A DNA stretch of 18,618 nucleotides from assembly GCA_030430835.1 (NCBI GenBank), contig JAUIKJ010000005.1:1-18618 (forward strand), written 5' to 3'. Below the pieces are notes generated by a model. The model saw only the letters and a program-made list of their open reading frames with translations, ran no database searches and had not been told where the DNA came from. Positions 8,036 to 13,925 of the stretch are shown one piece after another (the stretch's first letter is position 1; each line of letters opens with the position of its first letter). This DNA comes from Candidatus Hydrogenedentota bacterium. Its GTDB lineage: Bacteria > Hydrogenedentota > Hydrogenedentia > Hydrogenedentales > JAEUWI01. Made by a program: the position numbers and the translations under genes.

Positions 8036-8064
8036 AATCTACGGGATTCGCGATGCGCTATCAA
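8036..8064 (-). promoter_or_regulatory. Sigma70-type promoter of the acetolactate synthase gene
   Basis: On the minus strand, TTGATA (8059-8064) and TAGATT (8036-8041) are separated by 17 nt. This gives a 5-of-6 match to the -35 and a 4-of-6 match to the -10. The predicted transcription start near 8029 leaves a leader of about 40 nt before the ATG. It lies in the 251-nt divergent region shared with trpS. Confidence 0.72.
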
Positions 8065-8202
8065 GCACCGTTCCGAAATCGCCACCTATCCTTGCCGGTT
8101 CCGGCATGCAACGGCTGGCTTGTGCGACGCGGCGCATAGCCGGCGCCGTGATACGTGGCACGCCGCTTCAGGCGGCGTTGCTTCACCCCCCTTGGCGTGG
8201 CG

Positions 8203-8211
8203 TGCTATCCT
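8203..8211 (+). promoter_or_regulatory. Possible extended -10 promoter of trpS
   Basis: TGC followed by TATCCT (8206-8211) forms an extended -10 about 30 nt before the trpS ATG. No good -35 is found at normal spacing. A small hairpin (8160-8178, 7-bp stem) lies just upstream. No T-box-like leader was recognised. Confidence 0.4.
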
Positions 8212-8240
8212 TTCGCCTTTCATCCCGGGAACCCTCCATC

Positions 8241-9299
8241 ATGTCAGCGAATCAGGAAATCATCCTCTCCGGCATCCGTCCAACCGGGCGGCTGCACTAC
8301 GGCAACTACTTCGGCGCGGTACACCATTTCCTCCGGCTGCAGCAGGAAGGGAAGCGCTGCTATTACTTCGTGGCGGATTACCATGCGCTGACGACCATTA
8401 CCGAGCGGCGCGAGGTCTATCGCCAGACCCTGGATATGTTGCGAACCTACGTGGCCTGCGGCCTCGATCCCCTGCAGTCGGTGATCTACCGCCAGAGCGA
8501 TCTGCCGTCCACTGCGGAACTGGCGCTGCTGCTGGGGATGATCACCAACATCGGACACCTTGAGCGCGGCACGACCTACAAGGACAAGTTCGCGCAGATC
8601 CAGGACGACCCGAAGGTCGCGGGCAATCCGTTGTCTTACGGCCTGTTGGGGTACCCCGTGTTGATGGCGGCCGATATCCTGATTGTAAAGGCGGACGTGG
8701 TGCCTGTGGGTGACGATCAACGGCAGCACGTCGAGATGGCCGGCGACATCGCACAGAAATTCAACGCGCGATTCGGTGAGACCTTGCAGATCCCGCGAAG
8801 CGTGGCCCGCAACGCGCTGCGCTTGCCCGGCCTGGACGGTGCGGCCAAGATGGGCAAGTCCGACAACAACACCCTCGATTTGCTCGACGACGAAAAGACC
8901 GTGCTGAAGAAAATCAAGGGTGTGCCGACCACGACGGATCCGGCGCCGCTGAACACCGACAGCAATGATCCGAACGACATCGTGCCCCAGATGGCGCCCG
9001 GCGTCGGCGTGCTCTACCGGTTATTGCACCTGCTGGCACCCGAAGAGGTCTACCTCGAGTTTGTGGCGGAGTACCGCGCGCAGGGCAAGTTCTACGGAAA
9101 ACTGAAGCAAACCCTTGCCCAGCACGTCTCCGCGTTTAATGCACCGATCATCGAGCGCTACAACGACCCCGCCAACGGCGACGACGCCATCAAGGACTTC
9201 CTGCGCGAGAACGCGAAGAAAGTGACGCCGGTCGCGCTGGACACCGTCGAGTCCTGTCGCGAGGCGATGGGCATCGGCCGCAGCCTGCACCGGGGGTAG
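8241..9299 (+). CDS. trpS: Tryptophanyl-tRNA synthetase
   Basis: This class I aminoacyl-tRNA synthetase of 352 residues charges tRNA-Trp in the cytoplasm. The HIGH-equivalent is in PTGRLHYGN (14-22), the KMSKS-equivalent is KMGKS (203-207), and GDDQRQHVEMAGDIA (157-171) is the usual substrate-pocket segment. Length is close to the bacterial norm of 325-350. The start is the ATG at 8241, because MSANQEIILSGIRPTG is a normal TrpS N-terminus. The frame stays open back to 7980, but that part runs through the divergent promoter region and looks non-coding. The phosphatase gene follows after 3 nt, so the two are probably one transcript. No regulatory RNA was seen upstream. Confidence 0.97.
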   Translation: MSANQEIILSGIRPTGRLHYGNYFGAVHHFLRLQQEGKRCYYFVADYHALTTITERREVYRQTLDMLRTYVACGLDPLQSVIYRQSDLPSTAELALLLGMITNIGHLERGTTYKDKFAQIQDDPKVAGNPLSYGLLGYPVLMAADILIVKADVVPVGDDQRQHVEMAGDIAQKFNARFGETLQIPRSVARNALRLPGLDGAAKMGKSDNNTLDLLDDEKTVLKKIKGVPTTTDPAPLNTDSNDPNDIVPQMAPGVGVLYRLLHLLAPEEVYLEFVAEYRAQGKFYGKLKQTLAQHVSAFNAPIIERYNDPANGDDAIKDFLRENAKKVTPVALDTVESCREAMGIGRSLHRG

Positions 9300-9302
9300 G
9301 GC

Positions 9303-9785
9303 GTGGTTCGCGTTCTGTTTGTCTGCATGGGGAACATCTGCCGCTCGCCGACGGCGGAAGGCGTGATGCGTCAGCTCGTGGTGGACGCGGCCCTGGTGGA
9401 TCAGATTGAGATCGATTCCGCGGGTACGGGCGCATGGCACGAAGGCGAAGCGCCGGACCGGCGCGCCCAGGCCGAGGCGCGGCGGCGCGGGATCGACATC
9501 AGCATGCAGCAGGCTCGCGCCCTGCGATCCGAGGACTACCGCGCCTTCGACTATATTGTCGCCATGGACCGGAACAACCTGAGCCACATGAAGCAGCGGT
9601 GTCCGGATAAGCACCGGCACAAATTGCACCTGTGTACCCGTTTCGCGCCAGACCTGGAGACGGACGACGTGCCGGATCCCTATTACGGCGGTCACGACGG
9701 GTTCCGCGAGGTTTTCGATATGGTGGAAGCCAGTCTGCGCGGATTGCTGCGAGAAATCGAGGCGAAGCATCTGAACAAGAAATAG
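9303..9785 (+). CDS. Low-molecular-weight protein tyrosine phosphatase
   Basis: This cytosolic 160-residue phosphatase removes phosphate from tyrosine through a cysteinyl-phosphate intermediate. The P-loop CMGNICRS places nucleophile Cys8 and Arg14 in the CX5RS arrangement. The general acid is Asp125 in DPYYGG. Both tyrosines next to the Asp (127, 128) are the usual LMW-PTP aromatic pair. The start is GTG at 9303, 3 nt after the trpS stop, with a G-rich stretch at the trpS end serving as a weak ribosome site. In many bacteria such enzymes act on BY-kinases in polysaccharide export, but no BY-kinase is visible here, so the partner is unknown; arginine-phosphatase homologues are another possibility. 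The stop overlaps the left arm of an inverted repeat. Confidence 0.95.
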   Translation: MVRVLFVCMGNICRSPTAEGVMRQLVVDAALVDQIEIDSAGTGAWHEGEAPDRRAQAEARRRGIDISMQQARALRSEDYRAFDYIVAMDRNNLSHMKQRCPDKHRHKLHLCTRFAPDLETDDVPDPYYGGHDGFREVFDMVEASLRGLLREIEAKHLNKK

Positions 9786-9860
9786 GGACAGTCACCTGTT
9801 TCTCTTGGTCCTGCGAATTGCTCAGAACTTGGCCCGGCGGAAAAACAGGTGACGGTCCCT
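9784..9860. repeat. REP-like inverted repeat between phosphatase and P450 genes
   Basis: Arms of 18 nt, 9784-9801 and 9843-9860, are inverted copies with one mismatch and a 41-nt spacer. The arm reads AGGGACAGTCACCTGTTT. The shape and the GGGACNGTCACCTGTTT core resemble the dispersed palindromes spread by REP-associated tyrosine transposases in many genomes. No such transposase lies in this window. The left arm begins inside the stop codon of the phosphatase. Confidence 0.75.
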
Positions 9861-9865
9861 GTTTT
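9841..9865 (-). terminator. Probable terminator of the P450 gene, built from the right REP arm
   Basis: AAAACAGG (9842-9849) pairs with CCTGTTTT (9858-9865) around an 8-nt loop. On the minus strand the hairpin ends in TTTTT, 5 nt after the P450 stop. It shares bases with the right arm of the larger inverted repeat, so the two structures are mutually exclusive. Confidence 0.6.
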
Positions 9866-9870
9866 CGACG

Positions 9871-11232
9871 TCAACGTTTTTCGACGAACATTGGCATGCC
9901 GTAGCGGGGACGCAGGGTGACCTTCGGGTCGAAGGCAATCCGCGCATCCGGTGCGAGGCGCATTTTCCAGTGTTGTGCAACGGTGGCCACGAGCAGGATG
10001 CCCTCCATCCAGGCAAAGGCCTCGCCAACGCACTTGCGCACCCCGCCCCCGAAGGGGAAGTACGCGAACTTGGGCAGTTGCGCGCTGCGCTCCGGCAGCC
10101 AGCGGTCGGGGTCGAAGGTGTCTGGTTGCTCGAAGTACTGTGGCAGCCGTTGCATCATGTAGGGGGAGGCCACCATGTTGTCGCCCTTGCGAATGGCATA
10201 GCCCTCGAGACTGTTGTCGCGTATGGCCTGGCGCCCAAAGCCAAAGGCGGGTGGGTAGAGGCGCATGCTTTCGGTGAATACCCGCCGGGTGAAGGCGAGG
10301 CGCTCGACATCCTCTGCAGTAGCCGAACGGCCCTGCAGCACCGCATCGAGTTCTTCGTGCAGGCGCGCTTCGATCTCCGGGTGTTGTGACAGGAGGTACC
10401 AGGTCCACGACAGCGCTATGGCCGTCGTTTCGTGGCCCGCGAGGAAGAGCGTGATGCACTCGTCGCGCAACTGCTCGTTGCTCATCCCGGTGCCATCATC
10501 CTCGTACTGTGCCTGAAGCAGCATGGAGAGCAAATCGCCGGTGTCCTTACCAGAGGCACGATGCTCATCGATGATGCGGTACATTTCCGTGTCCAGCGTG
10601 GCGAGGGCGTGGTGGACGCTGCGCGTGCTTTCGATGGGGAGCATGTCGAAGAAATTGCCGACGGCGTTGATCACATAGCGCTCGGAATAGCGCAACACGG
10701 TTTCCAGGGCCTCCGACACGCGTGCCGCTTCCGCGCCCACCTCCGCGTTGAACATGGTCTTGCCGATGATCGAGAGGGTGACATTCATCATCTCGTGGTG
10801 GATGTCGAGGCGGCTGCCGTCTTGCCAGCCGCGCGCCATGCGCTCGGCATAGTCGACCATGCAGGCGGCGTAGTTGTCGACGCGTTTCTTGTGGAAAGCC
10901 GGTTGGATCATCCGGCGCTGGCGCAGGTGGAAGGCATCCTCGCTGGTCAGCAGTCCATTGCCCAGCACCCGGCGCAAGGCATCGTAGCCCGAGTCCTTGT
11001 GATAGTGCTTGTGGTTCTTCACCAACAGCGCCTCCATCAGGGCGGCGTCGTTGATGTACACCACGCGCCGCGGCCCGAGCCGGCAGTAGAATATCTCCGG
11101 CAATTGCCGGACCCGCTCCACCGCGGCACTGAAATCGCCATTGCGCAGTTTGAGCAAGGGAGCGAAAAAGCGGGCAGCAGCAACCCGTTTCATGGTCTTG
11201 GGCGCGGCGGCCGCGGCGGTTGCGGTAGTCAT
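9871..11232 (-). CDS. Cytochrome P450
   Basis: This soluble bacterial-type haem monooxygenase has 453 residues and an unknown substrate. The I-helix oxygen-activation motif AGHETT is at 265-270, the K-helix ExxR is Glu321-Arg324 (ESMR), the PERF-like region is DTFDPDRWLPER (371-382), and the haem-ligand loop FPFGGGVRKCVGEAFA places Cys401. There is no membrane anchor or reductase fusion. No ferredoxin or reductase gene adjoins it, so electron partners must come from elsewhere. I chose the ATG at 11230-11232: GGGAGG lies 8 nt upstream, an excellent Shine-Dalgarno. The frame continues to 11601, but that extension would cross the rplJ leader on the opposite strand. The gene is divergent from rplJ; I see no convincing promoter for it. 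Confidence 0.95.
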   Translation of the reverse strand: MTTATAAAAAPKTMKRVAAARFFAPLLKLRNGDFSAAVERVRQLPEIFYCRLGPRRVVYINDAALMEALLVKNHKHYHKDSGYDALRRVLGNGLLTSEDAFHLRQRRMIQPAFHKKRVDNYAACMVDYAERMARGWQDGSRLDIHHEMMNVTLSIIGKTMFNAEVGAEAARVSEALETVLRYSERYVINAVGNFFDMLPIESTRSVHHALATLDTEMYRIIDEHRASGKDTGDLLSMLLQAQYEDDGTGMSNEQLRDECITLFLAGHETTAIALSWTWYLLSQHPEIEARLHEELDAVLQGRSATAEDVERLAFTRRVFTESMRLYPPAFGFGRQAIRDNSLEGYAIRKGDNMVASPYMMQRLPQYFEQPDTFDPDRWLPERSAQLPKFAYFPFGGGVRKCVGEAFAWMEGILLVATVAQHWKMRLAPDARIAFDPKVTLRPRYGMPMFVEKR

Positions 11233-11300
11233 GGACGGATCCTCCCGGATTTCCCCGGGTATTGGACCGGGAGCCGCGAACGGGGGATTCAGCCGGGACA

Positions 11301-11330
11301 TTGACCCGCACGGCGTCCATTTGCTAGTAT
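11301..11330 (+). promoter_or_regulatory. Sigma70 promoter of the rplJ-rplL operon
   Basis: TTGACC (11301-11306) and TAGTAT (11325-11330) are 18 nt apart, and TGC immediately before the -10 makes it an extended -10. The predicted start near 11337 lies just ahead of the L10 leader RNA, as expected for a dedicated ribosomal-protein promoter. Confidence 0.75.
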
Positions 11331-11361
11331 TTCGCCTCGACTCACAGAGAACGTGTGCTTG

Positions 11362-11425
11362 CGCGTCCGAGACCGCCGGTGGCCCATGGGGCCTTAAAGA
11401 ACGCCTGCCGAGACCGTAGCGTTGC
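11362..11425 (+). ncRNA. Ribosomal protein L10 leader (autoregulatory mRNA element)
   Basis: The segment carries the conserved L10-leader features: GAGACCGCCGGTGG at about 11369-11382, the internal CCTTAAAG, and GCCTGCCGAGAC at about 11403-11414. The two halves pair around a kink-turn-like core. In the established mechanism, excess L10(L12)4 complex binds this element and lowers rplJL expression. It lies between the promoter and an attenuator-like hairpin, about 100 nt before the rplJ start. Confidence 0.8.
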
Positions 11426-11449
11426 GTGGCTTCCTGAATCAAGTGTGCC

Positions 11450-11490
11450 ATGCCCCGCGCTGTCTTAACGGCGCGGGGCATGTTTCTTTG
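11450..11490 (+). terminator. Attenuator-like hairpin in the rplJ leader
   Basis: A perfect 11-bp GC-rich stem (11450-11460 with 11471-11481, ATGCCCCGCGC) encloses a 10-nt loop and is followed by GTTTCTTTG. It sits between the L10 leader and the rplJ ribosome site, where a conditional terminator would act. Bacillus subtilis rplJL is known to use L10-dependent attenuation, so the same logic is inferred here. Confidence 0.72.
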
Positions 11491-11524
11491 TGTGAACATT
11501 CTCAATGAAAGGAGGTGTACGCAC

Positions 11525-12049
11525 GTGCCAACTGCAGAAAAAGAGGCTGCAATAGCCGAAATGACCGAACGGTTGAAGGCGAGTGAAATCGCCATCGCCA
11601 CGAACTACACGGGGATGAACGTCGCGCAGGCGACGGATCTGCGCAACCAGCTCCGCCAGGCGGGGGTTGAGTTCAAGATCTACAAGAACACCCTGGCCAA
11701 GATCGCATTGAAGAACCATGGCGTGGAAGAGGCCGGCGATTTTATCGACGGTGCCACGGCCTGGGCGTTCAGTACCGATCCGGTGGCCCCGGCGAAGGTC
11801 CTGAAGGACTTCGGGAAAGAGGTCAAGTTCGTGAAGATGACCGGCGGCGTCCTTAGTGGGAAGCCGGTATCCGCGGATGAGCTGTTCGCGCTCGCCGACC
11901 TGCCGCCGCGCGAAGCGCTGCTGTCGCAGATCGCGGGCCTGTTCGAGGCGCCGATGTCTCAGATGGCGGCGTTGCTCAATGCGCTGCCGCAGCAAACGGC
12001 GGGACTGATCGACGCGCTCGAAACCAAACGCAAAGACGGAGCGGCCTGA
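11525..12049 (+). CDS. rplJ: 50S ribosomal protein L10
   Basis: L10 forms the base of the ribosomal stalk, binding 23S rRNA through its N-terminal domain and L7/L12 dimers through its C-terminal helix. The 174-residue protein has the normal layout: helix AEKEAAIAEMTERLK, the strand TNYTGMNVAQATDLR, FKIYKNTLAKIAL in the RNA-binding core, and the hydrophobic C-terminal helix (MSQMAALLNALPQQTAGLIDAL). The start is GTG at 11525, fixed by a near-perfect Shine-Dalgarno AAAGGAGGTG (11508-11517) 7 nt upstream. An ATG at 11450 is in frame but lies in the leader hairpin. rplL follows after 61 nt. Expression is likely under feedback control by the upstream L10 leader. rplK and rplA, the usual upstream neighbours, are absent. 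Confidence 0.97.
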   Translation: MPTAEKEAAIAEMTERLKASEIAIATNYTGMNVAQATDLRNQLRQAGVEFKIYKNTLAKIALKNHGVEEAGDFIDGATAWAFSTDPVAPAKVLKDFGKEVKFVKMTGGVLSGKPVSADELFALADLPPREALLSQIAGLFEAPMSQMAALLNALPQQTAGLIDALETKRKDGAA

Positions 12050-12110
12050 TTGGGCGGCTTCGACGACGAAAACCTGAACCAACAACGCTAGTAGCAAGGA
12101 ATAGAAAATC

Positions 12111-12506
12111 ATGTCCGACAAGATTACGTCGATCATCGACAGCATCGCGGAACTGACCGTGATCGAACTGAGTGAACTGAAGAAGGCCTTCGAAGAGAAG
12201 TTCGACGTCACGGCGGCTGCGCCGATGGCGATGGCGGCCATGCCGGCGGCAGCGGGCGGCGGTGGCGATGCGGGCGGCGATGACGGCCCCACGAACTTCG
12301 ATGTCATCCTGAAGGACCACGGCTCGCAGAAGATCGCGATCATCAAGATCGTGAAGGAATCCTGCGGCCTGGGCCTGAAGGAAGCGAAGGAACTCGTCGA
12401 CGGTGTCCCGAAGACCATCAAGGAAGGTCTGCCGGAAGCCGAGGCAAATGCCCTCAAGGAAAAGCTGGAAGAAGGCGGCGCCACGGTCGAGCTCAAGGGC
12501 GTATAA
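12111..12506 (+). CDS. rplL: 50S ribosomal protein L7/L12
   Basis: L7/L12 is the multicopy stalk protein that recruits translational GTPases such as EF-Tu and EF-G. The 131-residue protein has the N-terminal dimerisation helices (to about residue 35), an Ala/Gly/Met-rich flexible hinge (about 35-58), and the conserved C-terminal domain (NFDVILKDHGSQKIAIIKIVKE, then GLGLKEAKELVDGVP). An AAGGAA ribosome site precedes the ATG by about 10 nt. It is 61 nt after rplJ, in the usual order. A strong terminator follows, so the transcript does not run efficiently into downstream genes. rpoB, its normal downstream neighbour, is replaced by a TPR-protein gene. Confidence 0.98.
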   Translation: MSDKITSIIDSIAELTVIELSELKKAFEEKFDVTAAAPMAMAAMPAAAGGGGDAGGDDGPTNFDVILKDHGSQKIAIIKIVKESCGLGLKEAKELVDGVPKTIKEGLPEAEANALKEKLEEGGATVELKGV

Positions 12507-12527
12507 GTACCGCGCGTTTCATTCTCG

Positions 12528-12567
12528 CGGCCGGTCCGGCATTCTGCCGGGCCGGCCGTTTCGTTTT
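12528..12567 (+). terminator. Intrinsic terminator after rplL
   Basis: A 14-bp stem (12528-12541 with 12545-12558, one G-U pair) has a 3-nt loop and is followed by TTTCGTTTT. It lies 21 nt after the rplL stop and closes the rplJL operon. Confidence 0.92.
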
Positions 12568-12617
12568 GGGCCGCGCGGGGGGTACCATAGCCCCAAGCGG
12601 TAACGGAGCTTTCCCCA

Positions 12618-13925
12618 ATGACGAATGAAGAAGCAAAGGCGCAATACACCGAGGCGGTGAGCCAGGTGGAGCGCGGCAACTTCGCGGATGCCCTTGGCCT
12701 GCTCGATGCCTTGGATGCCGCGCGTCCGAACAGTCGGCACGTGACCTACCAGCGCGCCCTATGCCTGGTGCCCCTTGGCCGGATTGCCGAGGCGGAGGCC
12801 TGCCTGCAGGGCCTGGATGGCAAAGTGGACCAGCCCCGCATCGCGCGCTTAGAGGCCCTGATTGCCGCCGCCCAGACCGAAAGCGAGGCTTCGGGCCATG
12901 CCCTGCCCCACGCCGAACCCGGAGAGGGCGGCACCTTTTCCGCCGAAGCCGCCTATCCTGTGGATGCGGATCGCGCCTTGGTTACCGGGCGCGTGCGCCG
13001 AGGCACCATTCGGCTGGGTGATGTGGCCCTGGTCACGACGCCCGACGGCATTGAGGTGGAGGCGCCCGTGCTGCGCATCGGGCCGGAGGAGACCCCGGCC
13101 AATGTGGTACGGGGTGGCCAGGCCACGTCGCTGCTGCTCGAGATTGAGCCGCAATACATTTCCGCCGGCATGAGCATCGAGATTGCCAGCCGTGCCGAAG
13201 CCTATGCCGCGACGATGGTGGTGGAGAGCAAGCCCGCAGCCCCGCGCGAAGCGGCCGAATTGCCGGCGCCGGTGGCCGTGGCGGCGCGGCAAATGCGGCA
13301 GGGCGAACTGCCCGAAGCCATCGCGGGGTTGCAGCAGGCGGTGGAGGAGAATCCAGATCTGGCCTCGGCGCACAGCCTGCTGGCGCGGGCCTACCTAGAA
13401 TCCGTGCCGCCCGTGCGCAATCCAGAGCGCGCACTGGAGCACGTGCGCCGCGCCTATGAACTAGACAGCTCCGAGGATTCGGAGGTGAACGGCCTGCTGG
13501 CCTGGGCGCTGGCCGAGACCGGCGAGGCGGAGCATGGACTGCGCTTCCTGGAGCGCCTGTACAAGAAGACCTCGGACCCGGCCGAGCAGACGGCGCTCGC
13601 GGCGCGCATCGGCGAGTTCCGTTCGCGCTATGGCCTCGGTTCGCTGTGGCAATTCGCCGACCAGTTTGGCGAGATCGTCTTCGAGGCCCAGACCATGCCG
13701 GAAATCGTGAAGGCGCTGCAGCGCGGCGTAATCCCCAAAGATGCGAAATGCCGCTTCAACCGCATCAGCGAATGGCGTCCGGTGGACGCGGCGTTGAGCG
13801 GCGCCGATCCGCAAATTGCCGCTGTCTTCGGGGAGGCGGCGACCGGCTGGAGCGCGTGGCCGGTGCTGATCGCCGCGGCGGGGGCCGCCGCAATCGCGGC
13901 CGCGGCCGCCGTATTCCTGTTTTGA
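12618..13925 (+). CDS. TPR protein with internal EF-Tu domain-2-like barrel and C-terminal membrane tail
   Basis: This 435-residue protein has an unusual build. Residues about 5-85 look like TPR helices (EAVSQVERGNFADALGLLDA). Residues about 112-190 match the beta-barrel of EF-Tu domain 2: ALVTGRVRRGTIRLGDVALV (120-139), then AGMSIEIA near the end. There is no GTPase domain: no P-loop or NKxD. Residues about 217-335 return to TPR-like repeats (REGs such as AIAGLQQAVEENPDLASAHS). Residues about 345-405 (MPEIVKALQRGVIPKDAKCR, then EWRPV) resemble a small GYF_2-like or DUF4339-like module, a tentative call. Residues 411-435 form a hydrophobic C-terminal segment, so it is probably tail-anchored with the bulk in the cytoplasm. 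Start ATG 12618 has GGAG 9 nt upstream. Its stop overlaps the start of the glycosyltransferase gene. Function is unknown. Confidence 0.85.
   Translation: MTNEEAKAQYTEAVSQVERGNFADALGLLDALDAARPNSRHVTYQRALCLVPLGRIAEAEACLQGLDGKVDQPRIARLEALIAAAQTESEASGHALPHAEPGEGGTFSAEAAYPVDADRALVTGRVRRGTIRLGDVALVTTPDGIEVEAPVLRIGPEETPANVVRGGQATSLLLEIEPQYISAGMSIEIASRAEAYAATMVVESKPAAPREAAELPAPVAVAARQMRQGELPEAIAGLQQAVEENPDLASAHSLLARAYLESVPPVRNPERALEHVRRAYELDSSEDSEVNGLLAWALAETGEAEHGLRFLERLYKKTSDPAEQTALAARIGEFRSRYGLGSLWQFADQFGEIVFEAQTMPEIVKALQRGVIPKDAKCRFNRISEWRPVDAALSGADPQIAAVFGEAATGWSAWPVLIAAAGAAAIAAAAAVFLF

Noticed and set aside
7990..8240. T-box or other riboswitch upstream of trpS
   Set aside because: No T-box sequence or antiterminator pair is seen; only a short 7-bp hairpin at 8160-8178 without a T-run.
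12559..12588. Promoter for the TPR-protein operon just after the rplL terminator
   Set aside because: TACCAT at 12583-12588 could be a -10, but the element 17 nt upstream (TTCGTT) matches -35 poorly, so it is not listed as a feature.
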